A DNA stretch of 64,000 bases from Lobosporangium transversale (lineage: Eukaryota > Mortierellomycota > Mortierellomycetes > Mortierellales > Mortierellaceae), in NCBI RefSeq assembly GCF_002105155.1, contig NW_019028997.1:412001-476000 (forward strand), given 5' to 3'. A model generated the notes under the pieces. The model was not told where the DNA came from. It worked only from the letters and a program-made list of their open reading frames with translations, and did not search any database. Positions 36,090 through 47,069 of this stretch are shown one piece after another; the stretch's first letter is position 1; each line of letters opens with the position of its first letter. The position numbers were made by a program, and so were the translations under genes.

Positions 36090-36613
36090 CATTTAGATTA
36101 GCATTTTGCGCAACGATTTTAACCGGCTAATTTTGACCATCAACTAAAAAAAATTTTAACCGTTGATTGTTTCCTGATGTAGTTGAATAATCGAGAACCA
36201 ATGAGAACCACCTTGACTTGTTAAAACCGATATAACCGGTGAAGACCGGCAAATTGCTGATAGCCAATATCAGGTGGATCAAGTGAAGAGCTGAATAAAG
36301 AAGGTAGCAGCATCACCACCATCCCATACCAAGAGCTTACTGAATCTTTAACTCAGTCTAGCCAACTTCCTTATCATTTCAACTAAAGTAAACACGTGAA
36401 AAAAAAAGATCTTTTTATGGATGAAAATGCTTCTTCTTCTTCAACAGCTACTGTCTTCGGATGCCGAAGTGAACGGCCAGCAATTATTGGTTGGTTCATT
36501 TGAGTAGGATTCGGCTAATGGGTGAGTGCTATGCATCGACTGTGGGTGCAACGCGCTCAATGATGGCGCATCTTTAAAAGGCTCACAAAAATTAAAAAAA
36601 AATAACTTTATTA
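36090..36613. other. Downstream region of the NLR-like gene
   Basis: Short inverted bits around AACCGG/CCGGTT occur at 36115-36255. No gene is supported. Confidence 0.5.
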
Positions 36614-39600
36614 TCATGAAATCCCATTCAGAGGGTGTATGGTCAAAGCTGCGTTTGCCTTGAGCGCCTCTGAAAGTGCAAGAGTGCCTTCACCTCCAAT
36701 TTCGTTGGAGCACAAGTGCAAAGTGGTCAAAGCTGTCTTGATCTTGAGTGCCTCTGAGAGCGCCAGAGCCCCTTCATCCCCAATCGAGTTGCCCCCCAAG
36801 TACAAAGTGACCAAAGTCGTATTAGTCTTGAGCGCTTCTGACAGCGCAAGAGCTCCTTTCTTCCCAATCGAGTTATAATACAAGTCTAAGATGGTCAAAG
36901 TCCTGTTGACCTTGAGGGCCTCTGAAAGTGCCACAGCTCCTCCTTCCCCAATCGAGTTTTGGCTTAATATCAATTCGGTCAAAGTCTTATTGGTCTTGAG
37001 CATCTCCGATAATGCCAGAGCTCCTTCCTTGCGAATAGAGTTGGCCCTCAAGTCCAAATTACTCAAGCCTGTGTTGATCTTGAGTGCTTTTGACAATGCC
37101 TGAGCTCCTTCATTCCCAATCGAGTTGCCCTCTAAGCACAAGTTGGTCAACGTCGTATTAGTCTTGAGTGCCTTTGACAGAGCAAAGATCCCTTCTTGTC
37201 CAATTGAGTTGTGATATAGATCCAAAGTGATCAAGGTCCTATTAGTTGTTAGTGCCTCCGACAGCGCAAGAGCTCCTTCGTTTTCAGTTTTGTTGAAACC
37301 CAAGTCCAAGATAGTCAATGTCATATTAGTCTTAAGCGCCTCCGACAGTACCAGAACCCCTTCCTTCTCAATTAAGTTTTCGTTCAAACATAAAGCTTTC
37401 AAAGCTGTGTTAACCGCGAGTGCCTCGGAGAGCGCTACGGCCCCCTCATCCCCAATTAGATTGCCTTCCAACTTTAAGGTACTCAAAGCCGTGTTGATTC
37501 TGAGTGCCTCTGCCAGTGCAATAGTCCCTTTATTTTTAATTGAGTTATGTCCTAACACCAAATATGTCAAAGTCGTGTTGGACTTGAGCGCTTCTGAGAG
37601 TGAAAGAGCTCCTTCCTTCCCAATTTTGTTGTTATTCAGGTCCAAAGCGATCAATGTGGTGTTGACCATGAGAGCTTCCGATAGTGCCAGAGCTCCTCCC
37701 TTCCCAATAGAGTTGTCTCCCAAGCCCAAGGTGGTCAAAGTTGCGTTGGCCTTGAGTGCCTTTGAGAGCGTCAGAAGCCCATCCTTCCGAATTCCGTTTC
37801 CATACAAATCTAAATACGTCAACGTTGTGTTGGTCTTGAGTGAGTTTACAAGTACTCGAAGTTCACTACTTCTAATTCCTTGGGGTTTCATCTCAAAGGA
37901 CAACTTGTGGAGGTGCGACGGTTTTTGGGGCGGTAAACTTGGAAGCCTTATGAGGTCCGGAGGTAATATAACATGAATTGTTTTCATTCTGTGGAGTCCT
38001 ATGATGCGAGCAAGTATTTCATATCGTGCGGTTGTTGAATGTAGCTTCCTGGTAATGCTTTCTTGAAACCATCCAATATCAAGGCGAAGAATCGATACAC
38101 TCGACCTCTTTAGTCCATTCTCAAGCGCCTCAAGATCAGTCTTGGCCCAATCCCAGTCGAATGTGATATCCACCTCATAAATATGTTTTGCATTGGTCAG
38201 GGTAGTGAAGAATTCCTCAGCTCTGGTTCTGGATCTCAATTTGATAACTACTTTACCAAGGTGAGGGTCATATTTTCCATGGTTCACTTCCACTACATTT
38301 TTAAATGCTTCTTGTTCTTTCTCTCTATATGTCGAACGGTAGTGATCGACACAAACCCATTTGACATGACCTGTTTCTGTCGTGACCCTGTACAAGTTAC
38401 CAAGTTGTCTGTCCTCATCGTTGATTTGGAGAAATGTGCTCAGCTGTCGGAGATCTGCCCCTTCAAGTGCTTCATAGTCATCAATTGTATTGAGGTTGTT
38501 CAAAACCGGATGCTCAACAGAGAGCGCTTCCATGAAATCGAGTGAATAATCGATACCGGCATCAAGCAGGTCTGAGACTGGTGTCTGAGAAGCAGCTGAG
38601 ATCAAGGACATTCCCACTTTGAGCCATCGTAAAAGGATGATCATGTACTTCCCATACTTTCGAAAGAACTCTGTGCTGTTTTGGACCTCGTATCCTTCAT
38701 GCCTGGCAAGATGCATTTGGTTCTGAATGTTCTTGTTTGCTTTGACGGAATGATCTCCACATTCACAAAGGAAGTGAAGGCGGAACCTGTTCCTCAAGAT
38801 ATATATTGGGTTCCAATTGGTGCGGTCCACAGGTAAAATGATAAATAGTCGAGGGATTGGATACTCGTGGAGCTCAAAGTTCTGGATGAGAATAGCTTCA
38901 GCGTGCTTTTGAAGGATGACAAGTCTATCAAGAGCTTGATGCTGCAAACTCAGGGCCTCCTTCTGCATCTTAAGCATTTTGTCGTCCTTCTCTTTGGCCT
39001 CCAATTGCAGTTTATATATCTTGTCGTCCTTCTCCCTCGCCTCCAATTGAAGCTTGATCATCTTGTCCTCCTTTTCCTTAGCCTCTAATTGCAATTGAAT
39101 CATCTTGTCCTCCTTTTCCTTAGCCTCCAACTGCAGCTTTATCATCTTATCCTCCTTCTCCTTTGCTTCCATCTGTAGTTTAATTATCCTATCCTCTTTC
39201 TCTTCGGCCGCTTGCAGCATCTTCGTAATCTTTTCAAAATTTGTGTTCTCATTTTGAGAGAACTTAGTTAAAGATTGGGTCAAGGTCGATAATGTGAAAA
39301 GAACATCTTGAGAGGTCAATTTCTCAGACTCTCTCGATGCTAGCGAATGGTAGGCAGCGTTGCTGTTGCTGTTGCAGAACTGAGGAACTTCTGCAATGAC
39401 GTCCAGGACCTCATCAGGATAGAATGCAATGCGCGGAGGCTCGATTCTGGTAGAACAAGAATAAAATAGAATAAAATAAAACAAGATAAATATAATATGA
39501 ATAAGGGGTCCACTCACTTTTCTTAAAAGAGCAATTGGACAAGGAGTCACCATGATAAAATATTAGTACAATCGCAAATATACCTGTTGCCTTCAAGATC

Positions 39601-39792
39601 TATAAGAAAGGGGATGGGATCTCCATTCAACTTGAATCGCAGAGCATTCGGAAACACGTCTCGAATGTCTTGCAAGCTCACAAAGAGTGAAGAGGCATCA
39701 TTGTTTCCGGGACTGGAAACGGTCCTGACACAAACTTTTTCAATCGTCTTATTCTCTCGGAATTGTTGGAAATGAAGCTTTGTCGATTTCAT
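36614..39792 (-). CDS. NLR-like protein: N-terminal module, coiled coil, central module, 14 LRRs
   Basis: Two exons, 39792-39584 and 39446-36614, give 1,013 aa. The intron falls inside the Arg codon of LEGNR|IEPP. Residues ~1-95 form a compact module (QDIRDVFPNALRFKLNGD, IEPPRIAFYPDEVLDVI). Residues ~150-240 are coiled coil containing six 14-residue repeats of the type KEKEDKMIKLQLEA. Residues ~255-480 hold an uncharacterised module (FRLHFLCECGDHS, EFFRKYGKYMIILLRWLKVG). The C-terminus has 14 full ribonuclease-inhibitor-type LRRs of exactly 28 residues (pattern NTTLTYLDLYGNGI..GALALSEALK) plus a partial fifteenth. No NB-ARC or NACHT P-loop is present, so it is not a complete STAND receptor. 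The LRRs resemble NLRC3-type repeats. A role in recognition or protein binding is inference. A broken paralogue lies at 50880-51400. Confidence 0.85.
36650..37860 (-). repeat. 84-bp tandem LRR-coding repeats
   Basis: Fourteen in-frame 84-bp units, each encoding one 28-residue LRR. At DNA level the segment coding GALALSEALK is the most alike between units, while the beta-strand positions facing outward differ. Confidence 0.9.
38930..39210 (-). repeat. 42-bp tandem repeat encoding coiled coil
   Basis: Six 14-residue units (two heptads each), from EEKEDRIIKLQMEA to KEKDDKMLKMQKEA, are nearly identical at DNA level in the middle copies. This suggests recent expansion of the coiled coil. Confidence 0.9.
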
Positions 39793-40533
39793 CTGAACAA
39801 GTGATTCGGACTACAAACTCATCACTTGAAGATACAAAGGAAAAATAAGAAAGAAAAAAAAAAAAAAAGGAAAACAACTTCAGAACTAGTCTTCCGCTAG
39901 ATCCCCTCCTTCCTGTAGCTCGTTTGGCTTGACAAAGTGGTATATCTTTTGAATAAACTGATCTTACCTAATCCATTGGTCGCATTTTGATCCAAAGATG
40001 CACTTCGGTAAGATGTATCCCCTCCCGCTTGTTGGGAAAGGTAAACACTCTCAAGTAGGACACAGTATTATGTTCCCACAATGCTCGACAATATGACTGA
40101 GGTGATTATCATAGTATATACTAGCGCCCTTGCCAATTGAATGAATATTTACCGTTCCTGACAATGTGTGATGGTGGGCTCTGGTTGAAAAATTCTTAAA
40201 AGGTGTTGATCCCTCCTTGATTGTCGTGAATTGCACCAACCCCCACATGTAAGTTTTCAAATATGATCTGTGGTGCCCATTGCCACTAAAGACTGTATCT
40301 GAATTCAACTACAAGAAAACTGAAAACTGATGTATGAAAGTAATATGGACACTCTAACACTGTAAAGGATATGTACGAAGCCACAATTCAGCGTGTCATT
40401 TGTCGCACATTGAATATCATAGAAGAGAAGACGCGTATTTTTTTTTTTTTTTTTTTTTTATTATTACTTGGGCTTGTCTTGCATCAGGAACGTCTATAAT
40501 GTATATTTGCACCAATTATGCTGTGGAAATAGT
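39793..40533. other. Upstream region of the NLR-like gene
   Basis: It contains an A-run (39854-39868) and a T-run (40439-40459). A minus-strand open frame of 85 codons at 40051-40308 is not recognisable and lacks support. Confidence 0.5.
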
Positions 40534-40889
40534 TCATGGGATGGTTATGTAACGGAGGCGGTGCCTCTCACGGTCGGCAAACATACTAAAGAGAAGAGAA
40601 AACACGTGTGGATTGATTAGATTCAAAGGAAGAAAGTGTTTCCTTTTTGGATTACACACATTCCCACTATACATCAAAGAAAAAAAATTGTGCCGAACAG
40701 GCCGAACAGAGGGGAAAAAAGCAAAAAGAAAAAAGAAATTGTGCCGAACAAAGGGGGAAAAAGGATAGACATTGAAAGTAGGCTGTAGAAGCAGTAAGGA
40801 GAGAACAAGTGCGACCTGAAGAGGTTTGTCAGGATTCAAAAAAGAATCCTGCCTACATGGTCTTTATACACGTCGTTGGAGTAGGCTTG

Positions 40890-40951
<62 letters not shown>

Positions 40952-41163
40952 GTGGACATGACTTACAAATAGATGATGATTCCAAAGATTGGGAAGAGGA
41001 AGATGAGGAGACACCAAAGGAACTTTGAGAGGACAGTCCTATCCGAGTTGAGGACCTGAGCGAGAGCGATGAGGTCTAGGATCAGAATGATCAAACTCAG
41101 CAGGGATGCAGAGTAGATGGCACTTGGGTCAATGGGAGCTGGTGCAGAGCTGATGGGGGCCAT
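40534..41163 (-). CDS. Small membrane protein with PLDN (phospholipase D-nuclease N-terminal) domain
   Basis: Two exons, 41163-40967 and 40585-40534, give 82 aa. Splicing joins FPIFGIIIYF to MFADRERHRLRYITIP. Two hydrophobic helices are present: IYSASLLSLIILILDLIALAQVL and SKFLWCLLIFLFPIFGIIIYF (split here for length). The W..LI...P..G...Y pattern is the PLDNc signature, found in small bacterial and fungal membrane proteins of unknown function. The intron carries a 30-base T-run and a (TTGA)n tract at 40920-40951. The gene is short but its domain and splice sites agree well. Confidence 0.8.
40920..40951. repeat. (TTGA)n microsatellite
   Basis: About eight TGAT/TTGA units follow a T-run inside the intron of the PLDN-type gene. 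Confidence 0.9.
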
Positions 41164-41484
41164 GGTGTAGGGGAAGGGAGAAGGAAGCTATGTACAAATA
41201 AGGAGAGGAGGGGATGGATGGCCCTTTGAGGAACGTATAAAGTACAAAGGAAAGAAAAGGGTAAAGAAACTGAAGAACCAGAATAGCCCATTTGTGTGTC
41301 TTCTTTAAGCTGCATGTGGAGAGGAAAGTGGCAAAGCTGCTCGTGTGATTTACACAAGAGATCTGATTAGTGCAACATTAGTCAAAAAAAAAAAAAAAAA
41401 AAAAAAAAATCTTTTTTATATTTTGTCCTCTTTTATTACTTTTATTATCGATTCAAAATTTTTAATCTATCTTGTTCAGACACC

Positions 41485-42960
41485 CTATGCTTCGTCCAGC
41501 TCCATGCTTCCAACCACATCAGAACCTGGTTGGATATCTTTCCGTTCCTCCATATCATGCTTGTCTACTTCTTTTTCAATCCCATCCATCGTTGACGCTG
41601 CCGCTGCATCTACTTCCATATCAGACGATACATCTGCCATCGTCTTCTCTACATCCATCCCATCATCTTCCTTCACAGCCTCATCCGAGCCATTGATAGC
41701 CTGATTAGCCTGATGATTTTGTGCAACACCCTCGACCGCATCTACTGGCAACACATCACTATCTTTGACATCCTCTGATTCTGGTGTTGGTAAGGGTGTT
41801 TCAGAGATCAGAGCAAAATTTAGATCTGTTGCTTTGGAGTAATCTCCATTTGCAATGGTTGCCCCTGCTGCTTTTTCAGTATCCTCATCCAAAGCACTTG
41901 GTCCATTATAAGCTGGGTTTGAAAACTCATTTATAGAAGATGTAATCATCAACACCTATATATGTATAAAGATATATAAAGAGAATACATAGAACGCTTA
42001 GAATTTGTTACAAATAAAGACATAAAAGAGTTAACCAAGATACTTATCAATACCTTCTCTACAGCGCGCAAGTACTTGATGAGATTGGAGTGATGCTCTG
42101 TTGGATTGTGCAGCAACTCACACACTCGCTGAATAGTAAAGGGCGCGCTCGTAAAGGCGTCCAAGAGTCCATTAATCCGTTCATGATATCCCTCAGGCGT
42201 TTCAACTAGGAGCGTATCCTTGGAAATGGGGATCATGGGGGGTCTATTTTCTGCTGTTACTTCTACTACTGGCGTTGTCGATTGGCTTGCATTTGTAGAG
42301 TCTGATACTTCAGTCTGTCCCACAGTCGATGTCTCAGATGTGGTCTTTCCCTCCACTGGGCCTTCAGCTGAAGCAGTAACTGGGCTCTCCTGCCCACTAG
42401 GCTTTGTTTCTTCTTTTGGTTCATCCTTGGTATTACCTTTGGCTATCTGCTCCTCCTCCTTACCTCCTTGTTCAGAGACATGTGTCGGAGGGGGATTCTC
42501 AGCATTGGTTTGGAAGTTGGTCTGATCAGTCAAAGGGATAAGGACTGCAGAAGAGACTGGTGCGGCAATATCATCTGTTAAGGGCTTAAGCTTGGTCGTA
42601 AGGGGATTGGTGACAGTAGGTGGGGTGTATATCAGTTGCTTGGATTCGAGTACATGAACAAGTCGTGCCTTCAATATTAAGCGCAGTTCCTCCCATGGTA
42701 CACTAAAGATCAATAGAACCAGGTGTAAGATTACTAAAGAGTGATAAATGGTAAATCATTGACACATGGCAGGATACGGCAGGTTTAATCAGCATCTTGG
42801 TCGATTTTTTTTTTTTCTTTTTTTCCTATTTTTTTCTTGTGAATAAACAATAATGAATAAAAAAAAAGTCGCATTTGTACCTGATTTGATTTGTTAAAGA
42901 AATCTCTTCGATGAGAGCATTACTGTCAACAGATGCCGTAGTTTCATTATGTTCAACCAT
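41485..42960 (-). CDS. Protein phosphatase 4 regulatory subunit 2 (PPP4R2 family)
   Basis: It is a regulatory subunit of the PP4 Ser/Thr phosphatase, linked to DNA damage response and centrosome functions. Three exons, 42960-42881, 42702-42054 and 41955-41485, join in frame to 399 aa. The N-terminal conserved core contains SVPWEELRLILKARL. After a Thr/Ser/Glu-rich insert come RINGLLDAFTSAPFTIQRVC, ELLHNPTEHHSNLIKYLRAV and, across the intron, EKVLMITSSINEFSNPAY. That block is the hallmark of PPP4R2. The C-terminus is acidic and disordered, ending in MELDEA. The start is the first ATG in frame, with a strong splice donor 80 bases later. Confidence 0.9.
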
Positions 42961-43346
42961 AGGATATACTTTTTTGTCGATTAAATTCTGATCAGAATGA
43001 AAATTTGATGAATGGGTGTGAGTGTAATGCGTAGTGTGGCCTCCTCTTGTAAAACATCTTTTTCAATGTATTGGGGTCATCCAAATCCTTGCCGCCCGTG
43101 ATAAACTAATTCCACATTTGCATGCCCCTTCCTTCAAAAGCACGGCAGGCAGAATTACTTTTTGATTAGGTCGATTATTGGAGTTGATTATGAACCTTAT
43201 AGCCGATTATGGAAAATGTCCATAATCAACGTAATCTACTTTTGAAGATTTTTCGTCCATAATCGACACGCGTAACTGAATATCCTGAACTTTATTTTTT
43301 TATTGCTTTTTTCAATTGCTTTTTTTTTCTTGCTTCATTAAATAGC
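42961..43346. other. PPP4R2 upstream region, AT-rich
   Basis: Around 43160-43270 the motif GATTATGG/CCATAATC recurs in both orientations (for example CGATTATGGAAAATGTCCAT). This suggests a degenerate hairpin or a small MITE. No gene is seen. Confidence 0.4.
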
Positions 43347-43735
43347 CATGTCTCAAAACAGCATTGTTTCTTGCAAGTCTCTGTCCTCACAACAGAGAGA
43401 CTGTCATTCCTCTGTTAATCCTATACCTCAGCAAGATTCGAATAAGGATTTACACGCACCACAGTGCACAGAATAACAACAGGTTAATCAAGATTCTGAC
43501 TCTGATTCTGAATTAATTCATCATAGAACTCCGCACCCTCGACGATTGGCGTCGACCCCTCAACAGAAAGGTGATTTTTTCGTCTCACCTCACGCTCAAA
43601 ATGAGGGTTTGTTAAGTAACAAATACAGTCAATGCTACGCCAAAAAGCCCTAAACACTCAACAACCAAGTCAACTGCTAAGGAAAAAAAGCTACTCGAGC
43701 TTAATGCTGGTGAAAAATGGAAGTATGTGGTGAGT
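43347..43735 (+). pseudogene. Decayed N-terminal part of an unknown multi-exon gene
   Basis: From the ATG at 43347 the frame reads as Gln/Ser-rich protein (SLSSQQRDCHSSVNPIPQQD), then hits a TAA at ~43467. It continues in the same frame as HHRTPHPRRLASTPQQK up to a splice-donor-like GTGATT. A later segment (TVNATPKSPKHSTTKSTAKE) ends at GTGGTGAGT near 43730. Composition resembles the disordered N-termini of fungal transposon-associated DNA-binding proteins, such as the SANT-like genes further on, but no domain remains. Confidence 0.4.
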
Positions 43736-44659
43736 GTTGATAAGCTTGTGCTCTGAATCCTGTCCTTTTACTTTAGTCGTATCATACCGCTCACTGTTTT
43801 TCTTTCTCTCTTTGTTGCACACCATACAAGGAGAGCAATGTGTGACATATCAGTCACATGTAAGTAGTAATTTCACTTATTAATTATTAGTTGTCAATTA
43901 GAGATTGTCCTTCACCCTATTTATATCAGTAGGAGGTGATCAATAAAGGGATGAACGTTTCTCATTCACTTTCCAATCCATATTATTCATATTGATCACC
44001 CATACTCCTCACAATGTGGCTCGTGCTCTTGTTGTTGTATGTATATATGACCCTGCATATCTTTGAGGATGGAATCTTATTAATGTTCTTCCCACCTCCA
44101 ACTCGTAAGAGCTTTCTCTTTCTCCACCTTGCGAGCATATGAAAATTGACGGATGATATCACAGGTGTGCAAATTACTCATTTTCAATCCCCGTTACGCC
44201 GCTTTTTTTATTTTATTTTATTTTATTGTAATATATTATATTTCATTTTATTTCATTTTTTAATAAACTCCCTGGCAGGCGCGGAAAAGCAAGATGCTGA
44301 ATATGTATTCGTTATCCAGTCAATACTTTGGAAGAATCGGTCTCGCTTTCCCTGGTCCAAAGGTAAAAAAAAATTAGCTATTGTAATAATTTCAAACGAG
44401 CCGGAGACCGTGGCTTCGCCACGGCCTGCTCTTGCCTCGTAATAAAATTTAATGCTTACAACATAGTAAGTTATCTTTATCGTACAAAATAAAATACAAA
44501 ATATAAATGCAAGTAAAATACAAATAAGTGCTACAAAATAACGTCAGATTGGATAACAATGGAGATGAGCTGAAAGTTGACGTGAATGACTTGGAGATGA
44601 AGAAGCAGCAGGATGTCTGAAAACCAAGATATTGTGACTACAAATATTAATAAAAATTT
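43736..44659. other. Degenerate region with a GC hairpin
   Basis: Mostly AT-rich and without a gene. A perfect 6-bp stem with a 5-base loop, CCGTGGCTTCGCCACGG at ~44407-44423, stands out in the AT-rich context. Fragments such as KQDAEYVFVIQSILWKNRSR (44292-44351) look like coding debris. Confidence 0.45.
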
Positions 44660-44902
44660 GTGATTCTATATTCCAATAGTATGGATGCTATCCCCACCGC
44701 TAGAAGGAGGTTCCAACAAGAATTAATCTCAGGCCCCAATATCGAGCGCCATAGACACCGCTTAGAGCAGATGGTCTGGTGCCCTTATTGCAATGCTATC
44801 ATGTTCCTTGAAGAACGAGTGAAAAACACCAAGCACCGACCAGAATTTTCGTTGTGCTGCGGTAGAGGTCAAGTCTGTTGTATATTTCAATATACAAGAT
44901 AA
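44660..44902 (+). pseudogene. Helitron helicase-like N-terminal fragment
   Basis: The segment reads RHRLEQMVWCPYCNAIMFLE, then KHRPEFSLCCGRGQV. This Cys pattern (CPYC...CC) is what Helitron Rep/helicase proteins carry near their N-terminus, usually followed by LP. The frame stops soon after, and no Rep or helicase motifs are found downstream. It is a truncated relic; the CPYC/CC match is the only evidence. Confidence 0.55.
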
Positions 44903-45209
44903 TAACGGCCCAGCTAGAAGATTAAGAAAAATACTAAAAACGCACTAGGAACACACTAGGGGAATTCCTAAAATTAATACGCTAAGTATAATAATAATAA
45001 CGCGTCACTAGAAACGCGACAAAACACCGACATGGTTCCTGAATAATCCCATGTCGCTTCTAGATAGATATGTAGTTACTTGGTACGAGTCTCTCTACCA
45101 GAAAATGAATAAATACCCCATGGATGTGGTGTGTGGACCCACATCTTATTCTCACTTATCTTAGCTTCTGATAACTACTGTCTAAATATTTTTCAATTCT
45201 AATAATCAA
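44903..45209. other. Unassigned stretch between transposon fragments
   Basis: No feature is supported. It is AT-rich with short stop-filled frames. Confidence 0.4.
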
Positions 45210-45599
45210 AGCTCATGTTGTTGTACACGCATTTTGGAGCTACAAGAGGATTTTATGGCGCAGCGATCACTTCTAGAGGAGATTGCAGACAAACATGGGC
45301 AGCAAATCATTTTCTATCCAAAGTACCACTGCGAATTGAACTTCATCGAGATGTTCTGGGGTGCAAGCAAGCGCTATACTAGAGCAAACTGTGATTATAC
45401 TTTCAAGGGGCTGCAAGAAACAATACCAGCGGCATTGGCTTCTGTAACTATACTCAGTATTCGAAAGTACGCAAGAAGGAGTTTTCGATACATGGACGCA
45501 TATAGGAAGGGTTTGTCTGGCCGCGTTGCCGAGCTGCAAGCGAAAAAATATAAATCTCATAGGCGTATTCCAGCCAATTGGGATTTGAGGACAGAGTAG
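45210..45599 (+). pseudogene. C-terminal fragment of a DDE transposase
   Basis: Open frame reading RILELQEDFMAQRSLLEEIA, YPKYHCELNFIEMFWGASKR and KYKSHRRIPANWDLRTE, with a normal stop at 45597-45599. The HCELNFIE..W block carries the final catalytic Glu of a DDE superfamily common in fungi (IS630/Tc1-related). The N-terminal two thirds, with both Asp residues, are missing, so it is a 5'-truncated relic. Confidence 0.65.
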
Positions 45600-45979
45600 A
45601 CTACCCTTAATATCGTTATGATGTCATCTCATTTAAAGTTTCAGCCAATCATATTTTAAGATTTTTGGTGCAATTTTTACCTCACATAGTAAAATAGTCC
45701 ATCTTTTTTCTTTATGAACTTGGAAAGGAAAAGTCGTATCGATAAAAACCCATCGTAACTTTGTAGAGAATTGGCAAACGAACAACATTACGATGAGTTT
45801 TCTTATCTGGCTCATGGAGAGTGAGGGCATACATTTCCCCCGTGGTCCATTATTTTTCACAAAAAAAGTGCGTGACTAAGTGGAAGACACTTATATGGGC
45901 TTTTTCACTTATCACAATATTTTTTTACACTAAAATAATATTCTTTTGACCAGTTAAATTGGCAAATTTTTTTTTTGTA

Positions 45980-46067
45980 CAGTCTTCATCCAACAAGCCG
46001 TAAATTTTTTACGGATTTGTGGATTTTCACTTCTATTCATATCAATTCAATAAATATATCAAACTTT
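45980..46067 (+). repeat. Left terminal inverted repeat, Tigger-like element
   Basis: 88 bp, identical to the reverse complement of 47070-47157. Confidence 0.95.
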
Positions 46068-46089
46068 ATTTCTTCTCATTCATTCATTT

Positions 46090-46980
46090 TCACTCAGTCT
46101 GATTCACTTCCTTCAGTAAATCGCGATATTCGTTAAATAGCTCCAATTGCCTTTGAGCTGCAACCCAGCGTTTCAATAGCAGAGGGTCATCGATTTTGCC
46201 CCAAGCATCCATAAATCGCTGAAAGTTTTCTTGTAGCTCCATTTATCGTCGGACTGGATGGAGGTGACTCGAGCTCGTCTGATAGCCCTTGGGGATCTGA
46301 GTCAAGAACACTGGATTCGTAGTCAACACCATCTTCGTCATCGTCTAGATTATCGTCCTCGTAGACAATATCATCTTCATTGTATGGGACGAAGCGATGC
46401 TTGTGCTTTTCAGATGTCGTTATCATCTTAACAGCGTCGAGGATCGACTCTGTAGGCCCTTCACAGTAGTTCATAGTGAGGTAATTGAGGACCCCGATAT
46501 CCTTTTGCTTGGTGATTTCTGCCGTTCCTCGCAAGCGGTTATCAGTCACATTGAGATCTATTAAAACACACAAGGTAAAATGGTTTTTTTCTTTTTCCTT
46601 TTCCTTTTTTTCTCTCTAGAATGATAGAGATGCCGCCTTACCGAGGTCTCTTTCAGCAGCGAACCACTCCAGCAAAGCTTCCACGGGCTCCATGTTTCGA
46701 TCGAACTTGCGTTTGACTGCATGACTAGCTAGGAGGGGTAGCGAATTCACGTCTTGAATGTACTCATTTTTTCGACGATAAATGTCTATTGCCGTCGAAG
46801 GGCTCATGCCAAACCTGCTCCAATGGAAGAAACAGAGACTTTGAACCCTTTTGCTCGTAGTTCATCGACGGCTTCAATGAGTTTCACTTTGTCGGCTAAG
46901 GAATAAGACTTGTGCAGCCTGTGCTTCTTGAGTGCATGTCTCGATCGAGAAGACTGGTTTCTAGGCTTTGTTGGGTTCAT
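46090..46980 (-). pseudogene. CENP-B-type HTH protein of the Tigger-like element, no DDE
   Basis: From the ATG at 46980 the protein reads KSYSLADKVKLIEAVDELRA and GMSPSTAIDIYRRKNEY, a CENP-B N-terminal-type (psq) helix-turn-helix. A probable second DNA-binding part follows (EALLEWFAAERDL). An intron from about 46640 to 46562 joins ERDL to DLNVTDNRLRGTAEI. An acidic tail is next (EDDNLDDDEDGVDYESSVL), then, in another frame, MELQENFQRFMDAWGKIDD to a stop at 46090. Frameshifts are needed near 46803 and 46240. The pogo catalytic D-D-D/E region is absent altogether. The product, if made, could only bind DNA. Confidence 0.65.
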
Positions 46981-47069
46981 TTTTCGAAGCATAAGGATGG
47001 ATGTGGGAAGTGAATGTGAAAAAAAAAAGTGGTTACGCAAGAACATCGTATAAAAAAAAAAAAAAAAAA

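Noticed and set aside
36650-37860. Regular direct repeats that could suggest a CRISPR-like array
   Set aside because: The units are contiguous 84-bp coding repeats in frame with no spacers, in a eukaryotic gene.
37227-37976. 249-codon plus-strand open frame with periodic SASDSARAPSF-like repeats
   Set aside because: Mirror-strand reading of the 84-bp LRR repeats; its periodicity simply reflects them.
40051-40308. 85-codon minus-strand frame
   Set aside because: Not recognisable, no domain, no clear splice partners. Probably chance.
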